Source of the DNA: Cephalopachus bancanus
Lineage: Eukaryota; Chordata; Mammalia; Primates; Tarsiidae
DNA: 64,000 bases
Direction of reading: 5' to 3'
Assembly: GCA_027257055.1 (NCBI GenBank)
Contig: JAPVLO010000055.1
Location: 9,509,501 to 9,573,500 of the forward strand
Position numbers and translations under genes: made by a program
Shown: one piece after another, positions 45,187 to 56,515 of the stretch
Layout: each line of letters begins with the position of its first letter
Numbering within the stretch: position 1 is the first letter of the stretch
Notes under the pieces: model-generated
Databases searched by the model: none
Seen by the model: the letters and a program-made list of their open reading frames with translations, nothing else
What the model was told of the DNA's origin: nothing

Positions 45187-46497
45187 TAAATAATTCCTCC
45201 TAATCTCTCTACACAAATTTTGAAATACCAACACCTAGCTTACTTGAAAGTTTGACCACAAAGAATGTGCCCATAGGCAGATTGCCTTAGGCGGATTAAC
45301 CTGCCTTTTAGTACATTTGATTATTAGAAGCTTAAAAATTAAGCACTATTACATGATAGTGTACCTCACGTAATAAAATTAGCACATTTTCAAAGTGCTA
45401 AAAAGACTGAAACACACTAATGACTCAGAAAACTTGGACAAATATATATAGTGCCTTTAAAGACTATATCCACTTACAAAGGAATTTAGAAAGAATTCAA
45501 TTTGATTAAAAAAGGTTTAAATTAAATAACTGATTATCAGCCTAGATACAATGTTTTGATTAGATTACTTTTAGGAATCTTAAAACCTCATGTAAACTAC
45601 TGTGTTCCCTCAAGTTCACCAGTCATTTATCAGTATATCCACTTTCCAGAATGGGGAAAAAAATCTGTTACATCAGCAATTTTTTTAACCTTCTCCTCTC
45701 CACACACTAAGCCCTTCATGTGTGCATCTTCTAGAAAATTTGCATTTAGAGACAGGAAATTTTTAGCACTGAAGAAATGCCCTCTTGACAACACTATCGT
45801 GTTTCATTCCAAATCCCAAGCCACGAAAACCCATTCCAAGTTGTGGAAATAGTGGGCCACAGCTATAAACTCTGCTTCTGTCCCCTAAACCCAACTTAGT
45901 GATTTTATTCTTTTGGGCTTTGTCTGAGTTTCTCCTATAGATCAATTTTCCCCGTGGTTTAGTAATAAGATGAGGTAAGCCACTCCTTTTCCAAATTACA
46001 GAGATTCAGGAAAGGCAAAGGCTGAGAGGAAATAAGACAACTCTGAAATAAGTAAAGAGGCAAATATTCCTTGCTCCAAGCTTCAGCCCACCAGTAAACA
46101 CACATGCTCACAACGTTTCTTCTTTGTAGATTCTGAACAAGTTTCATGAGCCAGTATCTCACAAACATCTGCCTTCATTATAATTATATTTCTATTTCAG
46201 CTGCACCAAGCTATTTACAGATGAGCCTGTTCATAAAGAGCTTTATAATTAAGCAAACAGAAATATCTTTTTATAGGATGCAGATCTAGGGGTGATAATC
46301 ACACACAAAATACACAGCAACAGTTGCAAATAGAGTGTTTAACGCTAGTTATATAGTTAGTGATGTGCTCAATAAAGCCTGACATGTCTTTGTTCCTAAA
46401 TACGAGAAAATATGGTCTTTGCTACACAGCAGTGTAAACTGTCTTCTTCTCCTATTTTTTTTTAAGTAAAGGCCATATTTTTCAGGGTGGGTTCTTA

Positions 46498-46499
<2 letters not shown>
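45187..46499. other. no gene seen; unassigned sequence
   Basis: AT-rich and without a named repeat. A 98-codon frame at 45556-45852 has no signature. Confidence 0.5.

Positions 46500-46549
<50 letters not shown>
46500..46549. repeat. (TG)n microsatellite
   Basis: Fifty bases of uninterrupted TG. Confidence 0.98.
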
Positions 46550-46550
<1 letters not shown>

Positions 46551-47130
46551 GTATATAACAACAGGGTTATAGCACATTCTCTGGGTTCGTAGGGTTTGAA
46601 ATCTGCCTGATGTTTGAGGGAGAGAGCTGATTCTAAATATAAGCAGCCATGTATGGAGGCACAAAGTGTGACAGATTAAATTAGTAGATAGTAGATATTA
46701 TCTGATGGTCCTGTGGAAGTAGCTGCCAGACAAAATGAAATGTGAAATACTAATCGCAGCGTATAAAAGAATTTCTCATGTTCCAGTTAACATCTACCTA
46801 AGCCTTTGGGCAATTCCCAGGAAGGCCAATCTTTGCTTCTACACATTCCAGTAGCTCTTACCTGTCCCCTCCTCCCACCAATGCTTTGAAATTTTTATTT
46901 GCTGAAAATGTTTGCTTTAACATTGTGTAGGTCTTCTTGGCCATCCAGAAGTCAAGCAGCTCCAAAGACTGGTTTGAAAACATAGCTATTGTTTGCTGAG
47001 ATTCAGCCTTGGCATAGAAAGGTTCACATATATCAAATAACACTTTGTGCTCAAAGATATATGCCCAGCTCATATGGAGCTCCCGAGAATATGCTGTAAT
47101 GCAGTATTTTGGAAAATGATTTGAATTTGA
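46550..47130. other. no gene seen; unassigned sequence
   Basis: Unassigned. The 103-codon minus-strand frame at 46858-47169 runs into the CA repeat and is treated as chance. Confidence 0.5.
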
Positions 47131-47136
47131 CAAACA

Positions 47137-47174
<38 letters not shown>
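47131..47174. repeat. (CA)n microsatellite
   Basis: CA repeat of about 42 bases with a single CATA interruption near 47142. Confidence 0.97.
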
Positions 47175-47178
<4 letters not shown>

Positions 47179-47179
47179 G

Positions 47180-47690
47180 AAAGAGTAAGTCTTAAAACAG
47201 TAATGTCCTTTGACCTGGTAATTCCAATTGTATGACTATATATGAAGAAAAATAAATCCAAGAAGCATTAATAAATTAGCTTTTATCCAGCAAGATAGTT
47301 ATCACATTATTTACAATTGTTACAAAATAAAAGTGGAATGTCCTCAAGCATACAACTGTAGAGAAATGGCGAAATAATGTATGGTAAATACATTCCATGG
47401 AATATCCTACAACCATTATAAACTAGTTGTCTAAAAGTTTATAATGATTTGGAGGAATATTTACTATATAATGTTAAAGGATAGAAGTCGCGTGAATTGC
47501 ACAATACAATCTCAGCTATGTACACATGAAATACGATAGATGAGAGGACAACATCGAAATGTCAGCAGCGATTAAATTAGGGACATGGATATAGATGAAT
47601 TCTGATTAATTCTTTTTAGTTAAATGTATTTTCCAAATTTTCTATAATAAGCATCTACTAATTTCAGGCTCAGTAAAGGCTATTTTTAAA
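47180..47690 (+). mobile_element. old L1M 3' region, sense
   Basis: Follows the old L1 ORF2-end/3' UTR order: GACCTGGTAATTCCAATTG, 'ATCACATTATTTACAATTG', 'GAGAAATGGCGAAATAATGTATGG', 'TTCCATGGAATATCCTACAACC' and a terminal 'GTATTTTCCAAATTTTCTATAATAAGC'. Heavily diverged. Confidence 0.7.
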
Positions 47691-48169
47691 ACTATAACCA
47701 ATCTCAATATCCATAATAATGATATATTTGAGAGTTGTTTAGCTATGTTGTGGAAGGCTTGCATCATGTTTTCAGACAACTTGAGTAACCAAACATTTTC
47801 TATTGCCGAAATGTAGCTGTCTCAAGTCCGCTTTCTACCCAGTCTGCCAGATTAGGCATGGCAAGGATCCCAATGGTTTAAAGCATATGTCTCAGATACA
47901 GTGATGATATTTGTTCTTTAAGGGAAAAAAATGAGACCACTGATAGAGAAGCCAAGGGCCCTGGTGTGTGCATGTGTCATTTCACCGTGTTCCACTGGCT
48001 CATTTGCTTGAGTTTCTCTCCGGGTCTGTTTGTTTCTTATTTTCCTCCAAGCCTCTACATTTTCTTGGGCATCCTACATCTACCTTAAGGCTTTCTCTAT
48101 CCACAGTTTGCAACAAAGGAGGAAGAATTGACATCTGTTGAGTTCATGCATGAGTTGATTTTCAGTTTT
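47691..48169. other. no gene seen; unassigned sequence
   Basis: Nothing recognised. Confidence 0.5.
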
Positions 48170-48345
48170 GGGAAATCTTTCCATTTTCACACGATCCATG
48201 AGAAGTGGTTATCATAACCCCATTTTAAAAGTGAGCAAACAAAGGCAAAAGGACATTGCTCCAAGCTATCCTGCTATTAGGAGCAAAGTGGAGATTCAAA
48301 TTTCTGGAGTCTGTCTGGCTCTAAATCCCAGTTGAGTGAATAAAT
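48170..48345 (-). mobile_element. MIR SINE, antisense
   Basis: ATAACCCCATTTTAAAAGTGAGC, AAAGGCAAAAGGACATTGC, 'AGCAAAGTGGAGATTCAAATTTCTGG' and 'GTCTGTCTGGCTCTAAATCCC' follow antisense MIR order. Confidence 0.75.
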
Positions 48346-50579
48346 CGATGCTTCTCCAATGTCTTCAATGTTCTCTCTCTGATATTAGACTCCAAAGACC
48401 CATCATAGGGGTACTTGGATAGGAACCCCAAACAGAGTGAGATTCCCAGGTTCATGCACAATCCAATATATACTAAAATAATATAAACCAAAATAACACT
48501 AAAGCAGTTTAAAAGAGCAAATTAAATGATGTCCCAGTCAGTGGGTATATCCTTCCTTAAGATTTCTAGCCAGTGTGTGAAGATCTAATTCCTGTCAGTT
48601 TTATTAAACATGTGTACTTTTGTTTAAAGGTATGTTTTCTGATTGTTGCTGTTCATGATTTGGAAAAACTGAGCACTGATGTCTACTTTACTATCTTTCA
48701 CAATGCTGTGGTCCTAGAGAATATTCCCTGAACTATCCAGAACAAAGCACGTCTAGACCTGTGTCTTGTCCGTACACATCAGACAGCTTTCCTGAAATGA
48801 AACCACCTAAGTTTGCATGCTGCTTCTGGATTTGGACAGAATGTGGCTTTTTCTGGAGCATTTTCAAGTTATTTCTCTTGCCTGCCTTCTTTCCTGCCAA
48901 AAACATTTCCCCAAACGTCCCATCTCAAAAAAGAAAGAGGAATTTTTACTCACTCAGATGTTCCTCTATCTACTATCCTGACCCCCTCCTTTCACAGCTC
49001 ATTTATTAATATCCTCTCTCTGAAACCCTGAATTTAGTCACATCCTGGATGGGTATCATCTATGAGCAAGGTCAGTTCATGGATGTATGATCTCTGTGGT
49101 CACACAAGGCCCGCACTTAGTAAGGCCCTGTGCTTGGATTAACTCTCAGCTGCCATCATTTTAAGTCTTATGAATTTCAGAACAAGAGGTCCTGCATTTT
49201 CATTTTGCACTGGATTCTGAACATCATGCAGCAGAACTTGTCTATTAGTCTAGTGACGTGGCCCACTACAAGTCTAGTAGTGATTCCCCATCTGACGGCC
49301 CCAGTTTTGATTCTTCACCGGTGAATCTCTGGACACAGTCACCCACTCTGCCTGAGGCTCTCTCGCTGCTGCTGTTTTCTGTCTGATTGTCTGTTCTCCT
49401 GAAACAATGTAGCATCACAGATGTCCTCTCGACTCTCACACCAATTTTCCTTTGCTTTGCCTAGCCTCGCAATGAGGCACTAGTTTCCACACTGGCCTTT
49501 TATTTCTCTCTGCTCCTTTTTTGAAGTTTGCACTATCCCTAAAGCTACATCTGTCACCTCCATGTAACTAACTTTTTTTTTAAAATGTTGTTTATTGCTT
49601 TCCTCTTCACCATACCAACCCTGAAATTCCAGAGGCTGATTTGCTTTAACTCCTAACTCTCTCTAGAAAATCAAATTCAACAAATCTACAATCCTACTCA
49701 TCATGAACCTTCTTAAACTGATTCCTTTTACAGAGTTCTTTCTTTGATCTATAAAACTGTCGTTCTATATGAGACCTGCCCTTCAGTATAATTTTTGAAG
49801 TTTTTCCCACAGTTATTTCTCCCATCCAATTAATGGTTTAATCTACATACATTAACTCTCATAACAAACCCATTGTTGCAAACCTTCCAAAGCTAAGTTC
49901 ACCACACTCATTCTTTGTGATAGATATCTGAGCCCTTCCAATAGTTAAAGTTAGTGAGGGCTTTGAGTTTTTTCCCTCACAACCTCAGATAGTATATAGT
50001 GAAAAAACAAGTCTCAGGCTGAATTCTGACACTGAAATACTTGTAAGTAGACACTGATAGCATCCAACAGCCTGTTGTGTTGGACTGATGAAACCCAGCT
50101 CTCAGGCTTTTCCAAGACTATTTCACATGAAATATTCACTTGATGCTGATGTGACAATATTCTAGCAGCACCATTCAGCTGACATTCTAGTTCAAGTCAG
50201 GTGACAAAAATCCTTCCAGAATCAGCTAAAACCAGTCAAGCTTGGAACCCTAAGCCTGGGAGTCTTTCCCAAAGGATGTTGGCAATTAGGCTCACTGGAT
50301 TTTTATCTCTTATTCACACAAGGGCAGAATTGACTACATAATATTTCAAGCCCACATATGCTTTCTCCATCAGCTTTAATTAGTATTTTAACTATGCATT
50401 AAGTACCAATGCATCCAGCCGCCATCTGAAAAATAAAAAAGGTTAATACCTCGAAAGTAAGCTACATCTGTGGTGCTTCTATTCCAAACCCAACCTCACC
50501 AGGAATAGCCAGAGCTCTGGGCTTGACATTTTTGGCATTCCTGTACACACACACCTTATTGCACCTGAATGCATTCCTA
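48346..50579. other. no gene seen; mostly unassigned
   Basis: No named repeat is confidently called. Short pyrimidine-rich parts (49540-49720) are faintly L2-like. Frames at 48761-49031 lack signatures. Confidence 0.45.
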
Positions 50580-51230
50580 AAAAATACATATGCATATTTT
50601 CATTGTAGTTATTTTTAACTTAAAACAAAGATGTTATGTTGAGTGTAATCTTTAGGGCTTACTTTTTTCACCTGTAATAAGTTATTAATATTCCCCCACA
50701 TTGTTGTGTATGGCTGTAGTTTGCTTTGTCTACTTATGCATCCATGTTCTAGTTGGTGGATATTTAAGTTACTTCCAGTATTTTTTTTTCTCTTCTGAAC
50801 AGTACTGCTGCATTCTTGGGCAAGTATCTTATTAAACGTATACAACTGTTTATCTTGAATATATATTGAGTCATAAAATTACTAGGCCAATAGGATAGAT
50901 GAAAGTTTAGGAGAAAATGCCAGATTAACCTCCACATGGATACAAATATGGACCCTCTTTCCAGCGGTGTAAAAGAGCTCTTCTGTAATACACATCTCTC
51001 CATCACATGGCATTGCAAATTTTTAAATTATTGCCAACTGAATGTTATAAAATGGTATCTTGGTGTGGTCTTGATTGGTATTGCTATGTTCACATAAAAA
51101 TCAAGCATTTATTGGCTTTGAACTGTGTTTTCCTCTTTTGATCATTTTTCTGTTAGACCAGGTTTTTAATGATTTTAAAGAATTTTATACATTCTTGAAA
51201 TGACTATATATGTCATAATCACCATTCATT
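50580..51230 (-). mobile_element. old L1M fragment, antisense
   Basis: The plus strand reads as a decayed reverse complement of an old L1 ORF2 end/3' UTR: CACCTGTAATAAGTTATTAATATTCC, GTAGTTTGCTTTGTCTAC, TTAACCTCCACATGG, TCTCTCCATCACATGGC, 'TCTTGATTGGTATTGC' and 'AAGCATTTATTGGC'. Confidence 0.6.
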
Positions 51231-51829
51231 TCACCGATGAAAAACTACTCACCTTTTAATAATATTCATTATGTTATTTAACAAACCATTTCATGATACT
51301 AGGAGTTAAGTATAGCCAAAAAGTCTTAGTGTAGCCTCCTTTGTTATACAGGCCTTTGATCACTGCATATCCCCCGTTAGTATGTATGAAAGGTTAGCTA
51401 AATGCCTCTCGGCTGTAGTTTAAATTAGTTTAATCTGCATATCATTGTGTTTACATATATACATACACATGTGTGAGCACACACACACACACACAAAACA
51501 CTGCCTAAGATAAATGACAATGTAGTGTCACTTTTTCTAATCCCACTGACACCATTCACTTGCTCCTCATCAACACCTTTGGAATGATTTCCATATGGGT
51601 TCCTGCTTCCAGTCTCTTTCCTCTTCAATTTAGCCTGCACACAGACTCTAGACTCCTCTCTCATTATCTAGCATATAAAATAAACATGCCTCACCTGGTG
51701 CTCCTGTCCTGCTTGGCCCTGACCTTCCTTTCTAGGCATCCTGCTCCAGCTTTCCCCCAGGAGTAAAGTCTCAGGGCATGAACTTTGGGACCGATGCCTC
51801 CATCCCAGCTGTTGTACTTCAAAGCTGCA
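51231..51829. other. no gene seen; short CA tract
   Basis: A CA tract of about 20 bases at 51477-51496. Positions 51560-51770 are pyrimidine-rich and could be a diverged L2. Otherwise unassigned. Confidence 0.45.
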
Positions 51830-52012
51830 AGGTGTACTTAAATTAAGTAAATCACTTATCCTGATGAAAGTTCAATTTCTTCTTCCATAAAATAAGGACA
51901 ATCATAGCAACTAACCCAGAGGCACATAGGGTCCAGGGGAGGATCAACATTTTTCAATGCTTTTTCAATATTTGGTACAACGTCTGGTAGTGACAATCAA
52001 TAAATGTTGGGA
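51830..52012 (+). mobile_element. MIR SINE, sense
   Basis: AGTAAATCACTTATCCTGATG, TCAATTTCTTCTTCCATAAAATAAGGACAATC, and a terminal GTCTGGTAGTGACAATCAATAAATGTTGGG. Confidence 0.75.
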
Positions 52013-52465
52013 TTTTTTAATGTCTATTATTGTTATCATTAATATTACACTGCAGCCAAAACTGTTTATCCTGCTGTTACCTAAATATTAACAGGGAGAT
52101 TCATTTGGCCACTCCCCCTTGGCATCTCCATATAGATGTTTTACTCAGCTGTGTATGCGATAGGATAGAATGCTATGATCTTCAGAATTTCTAAGCACTG
52201 TCTTTACTTTTCTCGTATAACATTTAATGCCTAGCAGTTTCTTATACAAATACATTGATCTCTCCATTGTTTTATATGCTGCTTGAGAGCAGAAACTATT
52301 GTATCTCTCTTCTTTTTTTTTTTTTTTTCTTTTCCAGGATATATAGGGCCAGGCCCTGAACAAAACAGGTGTTCAGAAAATGCATGTTGTACGAATGTTT
52401 TCCTCATTTAATTTTTTTCTTTTCTAATCTTAAAAAATAAATAAATAAAGCACAGAAACCTGCAT
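52013..52465. other. no gene seen; unassigned spacer
   Basis: Contains a T-rich tract (about 52313-52332), possibly the tail of a lost antisense retroposon. Nothing else recognised. Confidence 0.4.
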
Positions 52466-52479
52466 GGAAAAAAAATTTT

Positions 52480-52719
52480 TTTTTTTTTGAGTCAGTCATA
52501 CTCTGTCGCCCAGGCTAGAAAGCAATGGCACACTCACGGCCACTCCTGGGTCAACCCGCTGTGCGCAGGCAATCCCTCTACCTCAACCTTCCATGTAGCC
52601 AGAACTACAGGTGTGCACTATCACGCCCAGCTAATTTTTTTATATATTGTAGAGATGAGGTCTCACCAAGTTGTCCAGGCTGGTCTCGAACCCCTGGGCT
52701 CAGGCAATCCTCTAGCTTT
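52480..52719 (-). mobile_element. Alu, antisense, 5' truncated
   Basis: Starts with a T run and GAGTCAGTCATACTCTGTCGCCCAGGC, then ACGGCCACTCCTGGGTCAACC (right arm with the GGCC hairpin half) and a left arm that stops at GGGCTCAGGCAATCCTCTAG, about 45 bases before the usual 5' end. Flanks GGAAAAAAAATTTT (52466-52479) and GGAAAAATTTTTA (from 52721) are a likely duplication. Confidence 0.88.
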
Positions 52720-52732
52720 GGAAAAATTTTTA

Positions 52733-53323
52733 TAAGCGAGTTATTTTTATTTGTAACCCTTATAAAACTATCACTCATGATGTCCAGTCTAGAAACATTA
52801 TAACAAACAAACAAAAACAACGAAAAAAAATACAACCTGAAAAATAATTCATGTTTATCTCAGGTGAGCAGTTGAGCACAATTCCTATAGATTATCTTTC
52901 CTTTTCCATTCTAAACCTGTAAATATCAGGGACTCTCTTATCCTCCTTACCAACTGCCTCCCACCCAAACATAACCTGTATCTCATCTACACCAACTGAG
53001 CAAGGCCATTTTGACATCTTGGCCACCTCTCCCATTTCTTCCTCAACACAAGATAATCTAAATCTTATCTTTCTCTTTCTCCAAATTCTTCTGTTTTCAT
53101 AGATCTCCCAAGATACAGACCTTTTGAGAGTTTAATTCTTATTCTGCCTGGCTGCTTTTATGGAGAGAAGAATATTGTTACTCATGTGTTTTCTTCCTTT
53201 GAAATTCCAGGCCTCCCTGGAATACCATGAGTAAATAAACAAATTAAACAACGCCAGATGCTCTGTTGTGGTTAGGGTTGTGGTGGTGAGGAAAAAAGTA
53301 AATTGTAGCATATCAACACACAC
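52733..53323. other. no gene seen; unassigned sequence
   Basis: No named element recognised between the two antisense Alus. Confidence 0.5.
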
Positions 53324-53336
53324 CAATACACTCTTT

Positions 53337-53626
53337 TTTTCTTCTTAGAGTCATAGTCTTGCTCTGTCACCCAGGCTGGAGTGCAGTGGTATGATCATAG
53401 CTCACTGCATCCTTGAACCCTTTGGCTCGAGAGAGCCTACAGCCTCAGCCTTCTGAATAGCTAGGACTACAAGCACCTGCCACCATTCCCAGTTACTTTT
53501 AAAATTTTGTATAGAGACAGGTTCTCGTTATGTTATCCAGGTTGGTCTTGAATTCCTGGCCTCAAGCAATCCTACTGCCTCAGTTTCCAAAGGTCTGGGA
53601 TTATAGGTGTGAGCCACCATACTCAG
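53337..53626 (-). mobile_element. Alu dimer, antisense, older type, with TSD
   Basis: Classical antisense Alu: TAGTCTTGCTCTGTCACCCAGGCTGGAGTGCAGTGG, 'ATCATAGCTCACTGCATCC', then the left arm to GGGATTATAGGTGTGAGCCACC. The right arm has the ancestral ATGATCATAGCTCACTGC instead of the hairpin variant. Flanked by CCAATACACTCTT (53324-53336) and TCAATATTCTCTT (53627-53639). Confidence 0.9.
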
Positions 53627-53720
53627 TCAATATTCTCTTGTTGTTGTATAACATTATCATGTATTCAGATTATGTCCAAGGATAGACCATATTCATAAAT
53701 ATAAACTACTCTACAAATCT

Positions 53721-53920
53721 TTTTTTTTTAATCAATATTTTTTATTATGATGTTGTGGGGTACAGTTATGGGTTAGGTATACAAATATGCTTCGTTCAGG
53801 CACCCTTGTTGATAAGAGGTGTCTCCCGGTCCCCAGACAGATGTTTACTACCATTAGTCCCTTCTCCCTTCCCCTCGACCTCGACAGTTTCCCACCACTG
53901 TCAGTCATTTGCTTATGGTA
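53721..53920 (-). terminator. L1-B 3' UTR and A-rich tail
   Basis: The plus strand shows T-rich text, then GTTGTGGGGTACAGTTATGGG, TTAGGTATACAAATATGC, 'CACCCTTGTTGATAAGAGG' and a C-rich tract. It is collinear with the 3' ends at 33848-34105, 35735 onward and 63755-64000. Confidence 0.85.
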
Positions 53921-54195
53921 TTATGTTGGATGATCAAGGTACACTATATGAGTGAGAATATGTGATACTCATATTTTTGTTTCACTGAGAGATCACTCAG
54001 TATTACAGACTCTGGTTCCATCCAGGTTGCTGTGAAATTCACAATTTTGTTCTTTTTTATGGCTGCGTAGTATTCTTGTGTATATGTACCACATTTTTTT
54101 AATCCAGTCCTCTTTAGATGGAAAGCATGGTTGGTTCCAGGTTCTTGCTATTGTGAACAATGCTGCAATAAACATTCGTGTGCGGGTATCTTTTT

Positions 54196-54488
54196 TTTAA
54201 TTTTTTTTTTTGAGTTGGAGTCTCACTCTGTCACCCAGACTGGACTGCAGTGGCCACTCCCGGCCACTGCAGCCTTGACCTGCTGGGCTCCAGCGATCCT
54301 TCTGCCTCAGCCTTCCACGTAGCTGGAACTACAGGTGCACGCTACCACGCCTGGCTAATTTTTTGATTTATTGTAGAGATGAGGTCTCACCTGCCCAGGC
54401 AGGTCTCTAACCGGCGGGCTCAGGCAATCCACTCACCTCAGCCTCCCAAAGGTGCAAGATTACAGGCTAAGCCACCGAGCCTGGCTCA
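54196..54488 (-). mobile_element. Alu dimer nested in L1-B ORF2, lineage-specific type
   Basis: Antisense Alu: GAGTTGGAGTCTCACTCTGTCACCCAGAC, GTGGCCACTCCCGGCCACTGCAGCC (right-arm hairpin), linker AATTTTTTGATTTATTGTAGAG, left arm to AAGCCACCGAGCCTGGC. The duplication GGTATCTTTTT is seen at 54185-54195 and 54489-54499. It must be younger than L1-B. Confidence 0.93.
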
Positions 54489-55504
54489 GGTATCTTTTTG
54501 ATAGAGTGATTTGAGTTCTTTAGGGTATATTAACAGCAGGGGGATTGCAGGGTCATATGGGAGGTTGATATTTAGAGTTTTAGGAATCGCCACACTGCTT
54601 TCCACAGAGGTTGCGCTAGTTTACACTCCCAACAACAGTGTAGAAGAGTTCCCTTTTTGCCACACCCTCTCCAGCAACTATTATTTTTTGAGTTATTGAT
54701 AATTGCCATTCTGACTGGAGTTAGGTTGTATCTCAGTGCGGTTTTGATTTGCATCTCCCTGATGATTAGTGAGGTTGAACATTTCTTCATGTGTCTGTTG
54801 GCTGCTCAGATGTCTTCCTTTGTGAAGTGTCTGTTCATATCTTTTGCCCATTTTATAATGGGGTTGTTTGTTTTTTTTCTTTTCAGTATGTTTGAGTTCC
54901 TTGTAGATCCAAGATGTTAAGCCTTTGTCAGACCTGGAGTTGGCAAATGCTTTATCCTAGTCTGTAGGCTGTCTCCCTGCTCTCTTGATGGTTTCTTTGG
55001 CTTTGCAGAAGCTTGTCAGTTTAATGAGGTCCCACTTGTCTATCGTATCTCTTATGGCCTGTGGGTTTCAGGTTTTGTTCAGGAATTGTATGCCAGTTCC
55101 AATTTCCACAAGGGTATGTCCTGCATTTTCTAAGGTTCTTATGGTTTGAGGTTTTACATATAGGTCTCTGATCCATTTGGAGTTAATTTTTGTGTATGGG
55201 GATAGATAGGGTCCAGTTTCAATCTTCTGCATGTGGTCAGCCAGTTTTCCCAGCACACTTTACTGAATAGGTTCTCCTCTCCTCAGTGGTAGGTGGTGGA
55301 GGCCTTGTCGAAGATGAGTTGGTTGAGAAATTGACGTTTTGCTTCTGGAATATCAATTCTATTCCATTGATCTATATGTCTGTTCCTGTACCAATACCAA
55401 GCTGTTTTGATGATTGTAGCTTTACAGTAAAGTTTGAAGTCTGGTAATGTGATACCACCTGCTTTGATTTTTTTTTTGCTGAGGATTTCTCTGGCTATTT
55501 TTGG

Positions 55505-56515
55505 TCATTTGTGTTTCCATATGAATTCCTGTGTTGTTTTTTCTAGGTCTGAGAAGAATGTTGCTGGTAATTTGATAGGCATTACATTGAATCTGTAGAT
55601 TGCCTTACATAAGATGGACATCTTCACAATGTTGATTCTTCCAATCCATGAGCATGGGATATTTTTCCACTTGTTTGTGTCATCTTTGATTTCTTTGAGC
55701 AGAGTTTTGTAGTTTTCATTGTAAAGGTCTTTCACATCTCTGAAGATGCCAAAGTATTTCTTTTTTTTTTTTGTGGTTATTGTGAATGGAATTGTGCTTT
55801 TTATTTGGGTTTCTATTTGTTTATAATTGGTGTAAAGAAATGCAATTGTCTTTTGCACATTTATTTTATATCCTGAGACTTTGCCTATGGCCTTTATCAG
55901 TGTAAAGAGGTTTTTGACAGATTCTCTTGGGTTTTCAAGGTACACAATCATGTCATCTGCAAAGAGAGATAGCTTGACTTCCTCTTTTCCTATTTGGATG
56001 CCCCTGATTGCCTTCTCTTCTCTGATTACTCTAGCCAGGACTTCCAATACTAAATTGAACAGGAGGGGTGAGAGTGGGCATCCTTGTCTTGTTCCAGTTT
56101 TCAGGGGAAATGGTTCCAATTTATGTCCATTTAGGAGTATGCTGACTGTGGGTTTCTCGTAGATGACTTTTACTATTTTGAGGTATGTTCCCTGTATGCC
56201 TAGATGTTTGAGGGTTTTTATCAAGAAAGGGTGCTGGATTTTATCAAAAGCTTTTTCTGCAACTAATGATATAATCATGTGGTTTCTGTTTGGACATCTG
56301 TTGATGTATTTAATTACATTTATGATTTTACGAATGTTGAACGAGACTTGCATCCCAGGGATGAAGCCTACTTGGTCATGATGGATGATTTTTGAGATGT
56401 GTTGTTGAATCCGGTTTGATAGGATCTTGTTGAGAATTTTAGCATCTATGTTCACCAAAGATACTGGCCTGTAGTTCTGTTTCTTTGTTGGATCTTTACC
56501 TGGCTTGGGTATCAA
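55505..56515 (-). pseudogene. L1-B reverse transcriptase domain, 336-codon open piece
   Basis: The longest open frame in the window. It begins inside the RT palm ([19 protein letters not shown], fingers/motif 1-2 region) and includes QVGFIPGMQ. It contains motif A with the changed text [12 protein letters not shown] (residues 83-94), [22 protein letters not shown] (motif B) and FADD at residues 185-188 (motif C, intact). It then has the thumb region [25 protein letters not shown] and ends at FIWKHK. The motif A aspartate expected at residue 85 is valine (codon at 56263-56261). The first Met is just an internal codon of ORF2, not a real start. Confidence 0.93.

Noticed and set aside
46349..46664. 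Frames with His-Thr repeats near the TG tract
   Set aside because: Same microsatellite artefact.
52487..52835. Several 76-92 codon frames with 'protein-like' text such as [14 protein letters not shown]
   Set aside because: These are Alu translations; the same peptide appears at the other Alu copies (for example 2552-2752 and 6897-7115).
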